A stretch of 64,000 nt of DNA from an uncultured Clostridia bacterium (GTDB lineage Bacteria; Bacillota; Clostridia; CAKSNL01; HGM11501). How positions within the stretch are numbered: position 1 is the first letter of the stretch; every line of letters begins with the position of its first letter. The translations under genes were made by a program, and so were the position numbers. A model generated the notes under the pieces. It ran no database searches and was not told the DNA's origin. It saw only the letters and a program-made list of their open reading frames with translations. The stretch spans positions 1-64,000 of the forward strand of contig CAKSNL010000003.1 in assembly GCA_934476235.1 (NCBI GenBank). The letters are read 5' to 3'. Positions 34,532 through 44,537 of the stretch are shown here, in pieces.

Positions 34532-35037
34532 CACCTCAGCTTTTTATGCGGCATAACGATTTGGAGCACCTTCCGCCGTTCTTCCTTCCCCATGGGCTCT
34601 CGCTCTTAAATCACTCGGAGGGCATGGAGCCGGTGTGGGAGGAAATAATCGAAAAGGCGTTCGGCACTCACTTTTCGTTTGATGAGTCGATCAGAAACGG
34701 CGGCGGTTACCGCCCGGAGTACGTTTTGTACATCGCGAAAAATTCCGTCCCGATAGCGACGGCGACGGCGGTCGAAAAGGAGGACTTTCCCGGCGAAGGG
34801 TGGTTCCGCATGATCGCGACCCGTCCCGAGGCGCGCGGTCACGGCGCGGGAAGGCTCGTGTGTCTCGCGGCTCTCCACTCCCTCGCCGCGAGGGGATATA
34901 AGACCGCGGTGCTCTCGACGGACGATTTCAGACTTCCGGCGATAAAGCTTTACCTCTCGCTCGGTTTTGAGCCGATATACACCCACGAAAGCCACTCCGG
35001 GCGCTGGGCAAAGGTCATGGAAAACATAAAGGGATAA
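34528..35037 (+). CDS. GNAT family N-acetyltransferase
   Basis: 169 aa. Acetyl-CoA binding loop motif RPEARGHGAGRLVCLAALHSLAARG (in parts, about 92-116) and the closing KLYLSLGFEPIYTHESH beta-strand region are typical. Acceptor unknown. Coupled to the Gfo/Idh gene through an ATGA overlap. Confidence 0.92.
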   Translation: MTPQLFMRHNDLEHLPPFFLPHGLSLLNHSEGMEPVWEEIIEKAFGTHFSFDESIRNGGGYRPEYVLYIAKNSVPIATATAVEKEDFPGEGWFRMIATRPEARGHGAGRLVCLAALHSLAARGYKTAVLSTDDFRLPAIKLYLSLGFEPIYTHESHSGRWAKVMENIKG

Positions 35038-35074
35038 GCGCCTTAAAGCGAGGTCAAAGCTGCCCGTAATAAAA

Positions 35075-35110
35075 AAGGCACCGTAACCTTATGGTTACAG
35101 TGCCTTTTTT
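35075..35110 (+). terminator. Terminator of the Gfo/Idh-GNAT operon
   Basis: AGGCAC-C-GTAACC and GGTTAC-A-GTGCCT stem with TTAT loop, then six T. Confidence 0.92.
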
Positions 35111-35194
35111 GTATTCTGTCTATGCAAAGTAATGCGTAAAACCGCCATTGGCATCATAAAAGCAAGATTTTTTGTATGCGGTTCATTTTTTCGG

Positions 35195-35560
35195 TGTATA
35201 TATTTTTACAGGTCGCCAAGGATGGCGACCCCTACAGTTACACCTATTGCGTTGGTGCGCACCCGTAGGGGATGGCGTCCCCGACATCCCGTTGGTTTCG
35301 CATGCATTTTCGCCCATACACATGTAGGGGCAATTCACGAATTGCCCGTCGGGCTATTCGCCTGTTTTCCATGACCCTCCCGAAAAATCCCTCAGTCATT
35401 TTCAAAGAAAATGACAGCTCCCTTTAGCAAGGGAGCCTTTTTAAAGCCCTCCTTGCTAAAGGAGGGTGGTTTTTATGCAATAAAAACCGGGAGGATTTTT
35501 CGGTGCACCCGCATATTTTACGCACTCACTTATTGCGGGTCGCCACACGCCGCATGCGCG
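35195..35560. repeat. Intergenic palindromic repeat block G
   Basis: The modules here run in the opposite orientation: GGTCGCCAAGGATGGCGACC (about 35211-35230), a GGGGATGGC...CATCCC hairpin, and GGGCAATTCACGAATTGCCC at 35328-35347. The CTCCCTTTAGCAAGGGAGCC / CCTCCTTGCTAAAGGAGG module follows (about 35419-35467), with ACCGGGAGGATTTTTCGG. Confidence 0.8.
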
Positions 35561-35561
35561 C

Positions 35562-36395
35562 TTAATTTATGAGCTTATCCTCGGGCAGGCGCTTTGCCTC
35601 TCCCGGGGTGCACCCGTAATATTTTTTAAACGCCTTGGAAAAGGCGGAATAATCCTCATAGCCCACCGCCTCCGCCGTGAATGCAATTGTTCTTTTATGG
35701 CGGATAAGCGCCAGCGCGACGGACATTTTTTTCCGCATCAGATATTCCTGACACGTCATGCCGGTGACCGACTTAAAGCAGCGCGAAAGATACTTTTCGC
35801 TGAGCTTCATGAACTTTGCGACAGACTTGCAGGACATTTGCTTTGAAAAATGATTGTCGATGTAAAGGCACGCGGCGTTCACATGGAGCACGTCCATATC
35901 AAAGCTTTCCAAGGGAGCGGGGGAAAGGGAGCACATTTTCTGTATCACCGAGGAAAGGCGGAAGATCATGAGCGGACTTTCATCGGCACAGACGGACAGA
36001 ATATCGTTAAACGCACTCTCGTCATATACGAGGGTGCGTTCTTTTTGCGAAAAAAGATAGGCGTACTTCCCCGTAAAGCTCAAAAACGTGTAAAACGGCG
36101 GGTCATCCGGGTCCGGAGTGATGATGACTCTCTCGGTCGGGAAAATGATGTAGCACGTCCCGGGACCGAATCCGTACCTGTCGGGAGAGGGCTTATTCAC
36201 AATTTCTATAATGCCCTTCCCGCTCTTTATGATTATGAGCATGAAACGGGAGGGATAGTTTGCATATTCAAGCGTATGGCGCCCGATGCGGCGGCTGAAC
36301 CCGTACTCCATGGGAACAAAGTCATAAAGCCTGTAGAGCGTGTCCGGATATGAGAAAATATTGCCGTGAAAACGCTTTTTGTCATCAATTGGCAT
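35562..36395 (-). CDS. AraC family transcriptional regulator
   Basis: 277 aa. N-terminal cupin-like sensor (about 20-120), C-terminal AraC domain (about 175-275) with SCKSVAKFMKLSEKYLSRCFKSVTGMTCQEYL (in parts) and GYEDYSAFSKAFKKYYGCTPGEAKR. Divergent from the secreted hydrolase-like gene at 36539 and the best candidate local regulator of the surface island. Confidence 0.93.
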   Translation of the reverse strand: MPIDDKKRFHGNIFSYPDTLYRLYDFVPMEYGFSRRIGRHTLEYANYPSRFMLIIIKSGKGIIEIVNKPSPDRYGFGPGTCYIIFPTERVIITPDPDDPPFYTFLSFTGKYAYLFSQKERTLVYDESAFNDILSVCADESPLMIFRLSSVIQKMCSLSPAPLESFDMDVLHVNAACLYIDNHFSKQMSCKSVAKFMKLSEKYLSRCFKSVTGMTCQEYLMRKKMSVALALIRHKRTIAFTAEAVGYEDYSAFSKAFKKYYGCTPGEAKRLPEDKLIN

Positions 36396-36538
36396 GGTAA
36401 TTTTTCCCCCTCATATGATATAGTTCTATTTTAACATATCATGGCGACATTTGGCAATAGAAAAAACGAGTAAAAAGTGATAAAAATATAGTATAAGGGA
36501 TATTGATTTTAGTAAGTTTTTACGGAGGGAGAATTATT

Positions 36539-39247
36539 ATGAAACGGTTTTTGTGTGTGCTTTTGACCGTGGCGCTTGTTTTTCCGTTTTTCACGGTTCG
36601 GGCGTCTGAGAAAATTGTACTTTTGCCCCAAAACGCCGATTACTATGACACTGTGACGGGCGAAGAATATGCCGAGGGCTTCGCGAAGGGAAAATACATC
36701 GGCTTTTCAAAGGTCGACCTTACGGGGATAAACCAGGTCATGATAGAAGCGGACGTTAAATTCACGAATAACGGCGAGACGATAAGGCTTATCATTGACG
36801 ACCCGAAAACGGGCGAGGAGATAGGCACCGTCACGGTATCGGAGGAAAAGAGCGAGTATTACGGCTTTGTCGGCGGAGCAGGCGGAGTTCACGACCTTTA
36901 TTTTGTCGGCTCCTACTGGAGTGAAAAATCCGGTTACTTAAAGGTAAAAAGCTTTTCGCTCTTAAAAGAGCCTTATGAGGACAGGGCGTTTTCAAAAAAG
37001 GTTTCGGATGATTTAATAAAGGACTATTATGCGGACACATGGGCGGCGACGGACAGCTTTGGAAGAAGGGTTGCCGACTACTCCGAGACGGGAGATGTAA
37101 AGAGCGGGCAAAGAAAGGTCGGCATGCTTTACTGGCACTGGTTTAACGGCAACGGCACGACGAACGCGACGGTGATATCCGACGTAACAGAAAAGCACCC
37201 GGACGCGATGAGCGCAGCCGGAGCGGCGGCGTGGAGCAGCGCGGGAATGACCGTCTGGGACGAGCCGGTCTACGGATACTATAACTCCTTTGACTACTGG
37301 GTGTACAGAAGGCATATTGAGCTTTTGGCTGCGGCTGGGGTCGACGCCGTGCTCCCGGACTGCTCGAACGGCGGAAGCTTACGCATAAAAGCGCTTAACG
37401 TTATGGCACAGGCGACGAGGGACGCGGTAAAGGACGGAATAAACGCGCCCAAGCTTTCAATCTTTACCGCGAACTGGACGAACGAGGAAGGCATGTTAAG
37501 GCTTATGAGCGCGATATATTACTCATGCTTCCAGCTTGAGGATTATTCGGACATCTGGTTTTACTGGGACGGTAAGCCCTTGATATTCGGCGAGGGCAAC
37601 AACGACAGAATGAAGACAGCCGCAAGGGGCGACAGTTCGCTTACCGATCTTTCTGCGGTTATCGAAAATTTCTTCACGTGGAGGAAGAACGAGAGCGGGA
37701 AAAGCGAGCCGGAGAGCTGGACGTGGATAGAGACCTTCCCCCAGCTGGCAAGAGGAAAGAAAAATGAGGAGGGAAGACCCGAGTTTGTCGCAGTCGGCGT
37801 TTCGAAAAACTCAGGCTATGTCGGCGTCGGCTCCTGCGCGAATGATAAGTACGCGATGGGAAGGTCCTACTCCGGCGCGTTCGGGGACGATTACACAGAA
37901 AGAGCGATAAAGGAACAGTATTACTTTAAGGAGGAGGCGGCACTCGCGCTTGACTATGACCCCGAATTTATCCTGTTTGACGGGTGGAACGAGTTAAAAA
38001 GCGACTTATACAGAAACTACGGCGGATACGACCTTGCGTTTCCCGATACGTTCGATTCGGACAACAGCCGTGATTTTGAGCCCGTGAGGGGGCTTTTGAA
38101 GGACGACTCTTACATGATGCTCACGGACTTTATAAGAAAATACAAGGGCGTGCGCCCTGCACCGGTCTCGGAGGAAATGACCGTTGATATTGAAGCGGGA
38201 AAAGCGGCGTGGGAGTCTGTTAAATTAAAATACTGTAACTATAAAGGCGAGGACAGAAGGGGAACGGACGGTTACATAAGCGACAGAACGGGCGCGCTTA
38301 AAGAATACAGCGAAACGGTCAAAAACCGCGTTTTAACCTCCAAAGCGGCGCACGACAAAGAATATTTTTACTTCATGGCACAGACCGACAAGGATTATGA
38401 AGGCGGGGACGGAGCGCTTTCTCTTTTGATAAACTCGGACAAAAACCCGAAAACCGGCGAGAACGGATATGACTACATTCTCGGAAGAAAAGAAGGCAGG
38501 GTCGAAAAAATCATAAAAACCGGGGACGGATTTTCCTATGAGGATATCGGAAGCTATAAGTATTTTGCGGACGGCGACACGCTCGGCATAAGGCTTAACA
38601 GGGCGCTCATTGAAAATACTGAAAGCTTTGACATGGAGATAAAATGGGTGTCCGGCGAATTTCATGACGTTTTGGATTTTTACTCCTCTCTTAACACGGC
38701 GCCGATAGGACGGTTTAACTATGTGTTCACCGATATAAAACAGGCGGCGCTTACAAGTGACGAGAGGGAATTTATGAAGGACAAAAGCGCCGTTTACGCG
38801 GGCAAAAACAAAATGATTGCAAACGGCGGCATAGTATATGTAAACGAGGCGGATACAGGCGCTGCCCCGTTTGAGATGAACGGAACGCTTTACGTTCCCG
38901 AAAGTGCGTTTAACGAGATTGCGGGATGGGGAAAGTCCAAGACCGAGTATGACGCAGAGGGCAACATCTTATATATCTATAACTACAGACTTAAGAAAGA
39001 CTCGGCTGAATACGAGGAGAACAACTGGTACTACACCGTTGTCGGCTCAAACGAAGCCTATATAAACGGCAGAGCGGCGTACCTTTCCGCGCCGGTCATC
39101 GCCTCGGGCGGCGAGATATGGATTCCCGTGTCGGCATTTTCCTCCCTCATGGGAAGAAGCGTAACGCCATTAGGCGCGGGCGGCTATCTTATCGGAGGGA
39201 CGGATGCGCCTTTTGCTGAAAAGCTCTATCATTACATTGCCGGATAA
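36539..39247 (+). CDS. Secreted TIM-barrel glycoside hydrolase-like protein with CuAO-N-like C-terminus
   Basis: 902 aa. Signal peptide 1-22. Residues about 30-150 look like a beta-sandwich carbohydrate-binding module. Residues about 185-560 form a TIM-barrel-like domain with YWHWFNGNG, VLPDCSNGG, FYWDGKPLIFGEG, WIETFPQ and LFDGWNELK, a layout like GH71/GH99-type endo-acting enzymes; I cannot assign a family. Residues about 570-730 resemble a CBM9/DOMON-type module, and about 745-902 two copper-amine-oxidase-N-like halves. GGAGGG precedes the start at 36539. First gene of the surface island. Confidence 0.8.
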   Translation: MKRFLCVLLTVALVFPFFTVRASEKIVLLPQNADYYDTVTGEEYAEGFAKGKYIGFSKVDLTGINQVMIEADVKFTNNGETIRLIIDDPKTGEEIGTVTVSEEKSEYYGFVGGAGGVHDLYFVGSYWSEKSGYLKVKSFSLLKEPYEDRAFSKKVSDDLIKDYYADTWAATDSFGRRVADYSETGDVKSGQRKVGMLYWHWFNGNGTTNATVISDVTEKHPDAMSAAGAAAWSSAGMTVWDEPVYGYYNSFDYWVYRRHIELLAAAGVDAVLPDCSNGGSLRIKALNVMAQATRDAVKDGINAPKLSIFTANWTNEEGMLRLMSAIYYSCFQLEDYSDIWFYWDGKPLIFGEGNNDRMKTAARGDSSLTDLSAVIENFFTWRKNESGKSEPESWTWIETFPQLARGKKNEEGRPEFVAVGVSKNSGYVGVGSCANDKYAMGRSYSGAFGDDYTERAIKEQYYFKEEAALALDYDPEFILFDGWNELKSDLYRNYGGYDLAFPDTFDSDNSRDFEPVRGLLKDDSYMMLTDFIRKYKGVRPAPVSEEMTVDIEAGKAAWESVKLKYCNYKGEDRRGTDGYISDRTGALKEYSETVKNRVLTSKAAHDKEYFYFMAQTDKDYEGGDGALSLLINSDKNPKTGENGYDYILGRKEGRVEKIIKTGDGFSYEDIGSYKYFADGDTLGIRLNRALIENTESFDMEIKWVSGEFHDVLDFYSSLNTAPIGRFNYVFTDIKQAALTSDEREFMKDKSAVYAGKNKMIANGGIVYVNEADTGAAPFEMNGTLYVPESAFNEIAGWGKSKTEYDAEGNILYIYNYRLKKDSAEYEENNWYYTVVGSNEAYINGRAAYLSAPVIASGGEIWIPVSAFSSLMGRSVTPLGAGGYLIGGTDAPFAEKLYHYIAG

Positions 39248-39261
39248 GGAGGGAGAAGGGC

Positions 39262-42200
39262 ATGAAAAAATATATATCACTTGCGCTGGCGCTTTTAATT
39301 TTACTGTCGCTTTTTACCGTGCACGGCTATGAGGGAACGCTTTATGTCGAAAGCTCGGCATTTACTAATATGGACGACGCGGTGACGATTGCCAAAAGAA
39401 AAGAAATCCGCATGGTCGGCGACGTTACATGGAAAAGCGGCATTAAGGATTTTTACGCGGCGGTATTTTCGTTAGACGGCGGCGGAGGAACCTTAAAAAT
39501 AGAGTCCGACATAAGCATAAACGCAGGGTGCAATATTGTATTTAAAAATGTTTTGTTAGACCTTGGCGGAAAGCACTTTATCACTGTCGGCGCGGGCGGC
39601 AATGTCACGCTCGGCAGCGGCGCGAAGGTTTCAGGCGGCGCGGGCAGTCACGGCGGAGCGTTCTCACTCGGCGGGGACGGCGCTTCCTTAACGATGCAGG
39701 AGGGAAGCGGAATAACCGGCTCGAAGGCGAAGACCGCAGCTGCCGTTGCGGTCGGCAAGGGCGCCTTGCTAAAGCTCCTCGGCGGAACGGTGACGGGCAA
39801 CACATCGACCGACGAGGCGGGCGGAGCAATCCGCGCGATAAAGGGCTCATGCGTGGTGCTCGGCGGAAGGGCAAGCGTTACGGGCAACCTTTCTGCGGGC
39901 AAGGAATCAAACATAGTTATAACCGACGCAGACATTTTAAGGGTCCGTGAGGATTACAAGGGCAGCGCGGGAATCACACTGTCCGGAGGGAACGAGGAGA
40001 CAAAAAGGTTCGGGCAGCTTGACGGCGAAACGGCGGGAAACAGGCTTTTTTCAGATCAGGACAAGACTCTGACCGCGGTCATCGCGAGGGACGGGAGCCT
40101 GGTGTGGGGCGACACGGCAAAAGCCAATGCTTCGGACACCGGGAAAAATAGCGAAAGCGCGCCGGCTGACGAAAAGCTTTATGAGCAGACGAAGAACCTG
40201 ACGGCGGACGATGAAAAAGCCGCGTCGGGAGGCAAGGCGTTCAAGGTCGGCAGCAAAACGTATGACGACTTGGGAAGCGCGATAAATGATGCCGGGGGAA
40301 AGACGGTATACTTAATTGCCGACTCTGAGTGGAACGGTGCGGTGAAGGACTTTTATCAGAGCACCTTAAATATTGACGGAAACGGTTTTGAGTTAAAGCT
40401 CCCGGGAGTTATCTATATTAACCAAGGCAGCAGTTTAACGCTTTCAAACGTTACTGTGGACCTTGGGGGCAAGTGCTTTAAGGCAATGGGCACAGGGCAC
40501 ATCACGCTCGGTAAAGGCGCGGTGTTAAAAAACGGAGGAGCGGACTTTGCGGGCGCACTGAGCGCCGAGGGAAACGGCTGCACCGTTACAATGAAGCCGG
40601 GCTCTATTATTACCGGGGCGAAGGGCAAGATCGGCGCGGGAATAGCAACGCTTACGGGCGCAAATATCGAGCTTTTGGGCGGAGTAATCGAAAACGGCAC
40701 GGCGGACTCCGGCGGCGCGGTCTATATCGCGTCCGGCTCCAAGGTGACAATAGGCGGGGACTTTACGCTTAAGAACAATAAGTCCGGCGGAGCCGAGGGC
40801 GGAATCGAGATCGCGGATTCGGGCGCGCTCACCGTTACGGGAGAATTTACGGGAAGCGCGGGCATAAAGATTCCCGGCGCGGCGGGCTCAAAAGTAGGCA
40901 CGGAGACCGGCGGAGCGAAGGGCACGGAAAAGATATATGCGATAGGGACAGACCTTGTGGTAACGACGGACGGCAAAGGCGGACTCGTGCTCGGAAAATC
41001 GGGTCAGAGCAAAGTGTCCGACAAGAGCAGCATCACCGAGGAAAAGGAAAAAGAAGAAAATACCGAAAGCATTTATTACACCGATAAATCCGGGTGGACG
41101 GCGAGCGCGAACACCGCTGCACCGGGGAGAGAGGCTTCAAAGGCGATTGACGGAAACTACTCAACCTACTGGCACACAGAGTACGGCTGGGAGGATAATA
41201 TGGTTACCTGGAAGACCCCGCTTCCGCACAATCTTGACATTGACTTTAAGGAGCCTTTGGATATTTCGGGCTTTACGCTCATCACGAATCCGACCGCTCC
41301 CGCGGGGCAGCCCACGAAGATGCAGTTTTTCGTTAAGATAGACGGGGAGTACAAGCTCGTGAAGGAGTATAAGTATAACATCACCTCCGAAAGCTACAGC
41401 CAGACTGTCGAGAATAAATTTAACGCCGCGGTAAGGGCAGAGGGCGTGAGACTTTTGTATATCGACGCGCTTGACGGGCACGGAACACTTGCGGAGCTTG
41501 AGATCATGAAGCCGGAGGAAGGCATGAAAGCAGAGCCCTTTGACGAATTTTTGGCGACCATGGGCAAAAACGAGTTTTATCCCATTCCCATGAGCGGGGC
41601 GACGGCAAGCTATGACGGGTTAAACTGGTCAAGAACGGTGCCGGGCAATGTGCTTGACGGGTCCATCTCAACCTCGTGGCAGGCGGACCCCTCGGAAAAT
41701 CCGCCCTATAACCTGGTGATAGATATGGGCGATGTTTACACCGTCAACGGCTTTCGCTACACCACGAGGCAGACAAAGTGGTTTGACGGATACTGGGAGA
41801 AATTCAACATCTGGATAAGCGATAACGGAAAGGACTATACACTGCTCAAAGAAAACGAAACCTTCCTTCCCAGAACGCTCGCAACGCAGGACCGTCTGTT
41901 CGGCAGCGAGGTGACAACGCGGTTTTTTAAGTTCGAGATCCTCGCGGGGACGGGCAATCTTGCAAGCTTAGCCGAGATTGAGTTTTTGGAGGACTTTGAC
42001 TCCTACATAAAAAGGCGGAAAGAGGAGGAGCAGTATTACACCTTAAAGGCGGGAAGCAAAGAGATGATCTTAAAGGACGGGAAAAAGGAGCTTTCCGGCG
42101 CGCCCTATATCGAGAACGGGACGACTTTCATTCCCCTTCGCGGGCTTTTGGAGGAGATGGGCGCCTCGGTCGAATGGAATGATTATGACAGGTCCGTAAG

Positions 42201-42414
42201 TATCAAAAAGGGCAACACGGAAATCTATCTTCAGATAAGGAACAAAAACGTTTACGTGACGAGCGTGAAGAGCGGAAAGGAGCGCTATACATTAGCCTCC
42301 GCCCCGAGGATAACGGACTCGCTCACGTATATCCCGCTCCGCTTTGTATCGGAAATGCTGGGCTATACGGTCGAATGGAATGCTGAGACCGGCGAAATTA
42401 ATATTAAAAATTAA
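39262..42414 (+). CDS. Large secreted beta-helix/discoidin surface protein
   Basis: 1050 aa. Signal peptide 1-22. Two tandem right-handed beta-helix modules (about 25-285 and 325-575), each opening with an ALDxAV-like cap and short TLGSGAKV or TLGKGAVL rungs. Two F5/8 type C (discoidin) domains follow (about 605-755 and 770-920), with NYSTYWHTEY and SISTSWQADP ligand-loop motifs, then a copper-amine-oxidase-N-like pair (about 935-1050). Probably a carbohydrate-binding adhesin. No sortase or SLH anchor. 14 nt after the preceding gene. Confidence 0.88.
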   Translation: MKKYISLALALLILLSLFTVHGYEGTLYVESSAFTNMDDAVTIAKRKEIRMVGDVTWKSGIKDFYAAVFSLDGGGGTLKIESDISINAGCNIVFKNVLLDLGGKHFITVGAGGNVTLGSGAKVSGGAGSHGGAFSLGGDGASLTMQEGSGITGSKAKTAAAVAVGKGALLKLLGGTVTGNTSTDEAGGAIRAIKGSCVVLGGRASVTGNLSAGKESNIVITDADILRVREDYKGSAGITLSGGNEETKRFGQLDGETAGNRLFSDQDKTLTAVIARDGSLVWGDTAKANASDTGKNSESAPADEKLYEQTKNLTADDEKAASGGKAFKVGSKTYDDLGSAINDAGGKTVYLIADSEWNGAVKDFYQSTLNIDGNGFELKLPGVIYINQGSSLTLSNVTVDLGGKCFKAMGTGHITLGKGAVLKNGGADFAGALSAEGNGCTVTMKPGSIITGAKGKIGAGIATLTGANIELLGGVIENGTADSGGAVYIASGSKVTIGGDFTLKNNKSGGAEGGIEIADSGALTVTGEFTGSAGIKIPGAAGSKVGTETGGAKGTEKIYAIGTDLVVTTDGKGGLVLGKSGQSKVSDKSSITEEKEKEENTESIYYTDKSGWTASANTAAPGREASKAIDGNYSTYWHTEYGWEDNMVTWKTPLPHNLDIDFKEPLDISGFTLITNPTAPAGQPTKMQFFVKIDGEYKLVKEYKYNITSESYSQTVENKFNAAVRAEGVRLLYIDALDGHGTLAELEIMKPEEGMKAEPFDEFLATMGKNEFYPIPMSGATASYDGLNWSRTVPGNVLDGSISTSWQADPSENPPYNLVIDMGDVYTVNGFRYTTRQTKWFDGYWEKFNIWISDNGKDYTLLKENETFLPRTLATQDRLFGSEVTTRFFKFEILAGTGNLASLAEIEFLEDFDSYIKRRKEEEQYYTLKAGSKEMILKDGKKELSGAPYIENGTTFIPLRGLLEEMGASVEWNDYDRSVSIKKGNTEIYLQIRNKNVYVTSVKSGKERYTLASAPRITDSLTYIPLRFVSEMLGYTVEWNAETGEINIKN

Positions 42415-42427
42415 GGAGTGATTCATT

Positions 42428-44518
42428 TTGAAAAAAGCATGCTTAAAATTAGCGTTACTGCTTGTTTTCTCAGGTTTAATGTGCTTTTCCGCCTTTGCGG
42501 AGGAGGGACCTTGCTATATCGCGGAATCTGACGGCGCGAAAACATACTATAGCTCGCTTGACGGTGCGATAGCATCCGGCAAGGGCAAGGAAATATTTGT
42601 CACCGCGGACACTTCTGTCTGCACGTCGGCGACAACATTATCGGGCGGGAAATACACCGTCACCGGTATCGGAAGCCCGACCGTTACGCAGTCAAACAGA
42701 ATAATAGTGACAGATGACGCAAGATTGATATTAAATAACATTACGTTTGACTTAAAGGATAATACATATATCGGCTTGGAAGGCGGCATAATGGACTTAA
42801 ACAGCGCGAAGGTGCTAAACGGTAATGGCGACTGGGGAACTGTTGCGATAGGCGACTGGACAAGAGCCGGAATACTTAATATTTCGGGGGAAAGCGAAAT
42901 CTCTGGAAAGTCAAAGTATGGCGCGGCGGGTCACGGCTCCGTTATAACGGTACACTCAAACTGCACGACCGGAACAATCAATATGACCGGGGGCAAAATA
43001 ATAAATAAGGACTCCTCGTCCGGGCACTGCCCCATATACGCCATGACGGCGAACGCCAAAATAAACATAAGCGGGAACACGTCAATCGACAAGGGAACCG
43101 GCGCGAATAACGCGATCGGGCTCACCGCAGCCGATACGCTCGTTTTAGCGGGCGACTTTACGGGCGATATCTCGGTTAAGTACGGCGCGCTCGGCGATTA
43201 TTTCGGCACAGTAAATGACGGGGCGGTACTTTCGGGCATTATCACCCATGCGGAAAAGGGCTCTCAGGCAACGGTAAAGGACGGTAAGCTTTACTGGTAC
43301 TACGAGGCGTATTTAGGGACGGACGAGGCGGCAAACAGATATGAAAAATTGACCGACGCCGTTAAAAAGAACAGTAAGGGAACAATCGGGCTTTCGTGCG
43401 ACGCGGTATGGAAGGGCTATGACTTAAGCGACACGGGCGGATACGGAATGCACCATAAAACGCTCACTGTAGCGGGCAACGGGCACACGCTTAAGCTGAC
43501 CGATGAGTTTTACGTCGGGCTTGACTCTTGTTTCACCTTGGAAAACATTGACGTTGACTTAAAAGACAACAGAATACTGATAGGGTGCAACGGGTCGCTC
43601 ACCTTGGGCAGCGGCGCAACGGTAAAAAACGCGGCGGGAAGCACCCCCATAAGCATTGAAAAAAGAAACGGCTCGGACGGCGGAACGTTTACTATGCTAA
43701 AAGGCAGCCTTATAACAGACTGCAAAACAGATGTTTCCGCAATCGTCAGAGTGTGGCACGGCGGAAAAGCCGTAATTTCAGGCGAGATAACGGGAAATAA
43801 CTCATCGTACGGCGCTATTAAACTTGACTCCCAGGCGGGCTCGCTCACCCTTAAGGACTCGGCGGTGATTTTTGATAATTTCGGCATGGACTCTGAAAGT
43901 GAATATAACATAGTGCCTTTAAACGGCTCCCAGATCACCTTTGAAGCGGGATTTTCGGGAAAAGCGGGCATAACATGTTCGGGCGAAGGCGAAGCCTTTG
44001 CTCTGGCGGGCGAAAATCTCACTTCGCTTCCCGATATCGGCACGGTGGTAAACGATGGAAATTCCGCGCTCTTCGGCTGGATAAACGGCGGCTCCCTCAT
44101 CTGGCAGAAAGCCCCTCAGCTGAGCGCGGAGACAGACTGCGGAACGTATGAGAACGGGACGAAGGCAATAGTGCGGTTTTTGATAAGCTTTTACGAGGCG
44201 CCGGGGGACGCTTATATCACCTCGTACGGCGCGTACATCATAAGCGGGGAGGACTTTGATGGGGACGAGATGAAAAAGTCCGAAAGCAAATTCGTAAAGG
44301 AAAATCAGGAGGTTTTGGCGTCCGGCAAGGGCTATATCGTTGACATTCATACAAAAAATCTCGAAAGGGCTTATCCTGTCGCGGCGTTCTGCTTTATAAA
44401 AAATATTGATGCGCCGGTTTACATGATCAAGACCGCGCCCGCAGTAAACAGCGGAGAAAATGTAAAAGAGCTGAGCGATGAGACCGTAAAAGGCTACGAG
44501 TCATTCTATGAAAATTAA
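42428..44518 (+). CDS. Secreted beta-helix protein, 696 aa
   Basis: Signal peptide 1-25. Two beta-helix modules (about 27-285 and 295-555) share the RIIVTDDARLILNNITFDLKDN / LTLENIDVDLKDN rung pattern with the 1050-aa and 707-aa paralogues. The C-terminal module (about 570-690, YENGTKAIVRFLISF...ITSYGAYIISGEDF) is shared with the 707-aa protein only. TTG start at 42428 with AAGGAGTG upstream. No anchor motif is visible. Confidence 0.87.
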   Translation: MKKACLKLALLLVFSGLMCFSAFAEEGPCYIAESDGAKTYYSSLDGAIASGKGKEIFVTADTSVCTSATTLSGGKYTVTGIGSPTVTQSNRIIVTDDARLILNNITFDLKDNTYIGLEGGIMDLNSAKVLNGNGDWGTVAIGDWTRAGILNISGESEISGKSKYGAAGHGSVITVHSNCTTGTINMTGGKIINKDSSSGHCPIYAMTANAKINISGNTSIDKGTGANNAIGLTAADTLVLAGDFTGDISVKYGALGDYFGTVNDGAVLSGIITHAEKGSQATVKDGKLYWYYEAYLGTDEAANRYEKLTDAVKKNSKGTIGLSCDAVWKGYDLSDTGGYGMHHKTLTVAGNGHTLKLTDEFYVGLDSCFTLENIDVDLKDNRILIGCNGSLTLGSGATVKNAAGSTPISIEKRNGSDGGTFTMLKGSLITDCKTDVSAIVRVWHGGKAVISGEITGNNSSYGAIKLDSQAGSLTLKDSAVIFDNFGMDSESEYNIVPLNGSQITFEAGFSGKAGITCSGEGEAFALAGENLTSLPDIGTVVNDGNSALFGWINGGSLIWQKAPQLSAETDCGTYENGTKAIVRFLISFYEAPGDAYITSYGAYIISGEDFDGDEMKKSESKFVKENQEVLASGKGYIVDIHTKNLERAYPVAAFCFIKNIDAPVYMIKTAPAVNSGENVKELSDETVKGYESFYEN

Positions 44519-44537
44519 AAAAGAGGTGCACGTTTAT

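Noticed and set aside
36400..36538. A clear promoter for the surface island
   Set aside because: TTGGCA (36451-36456) and TATAGT (36487-36492) are too far apart; no convincing pair was found, so AraC-activated initiation from a poor promoter is possible but not shown.
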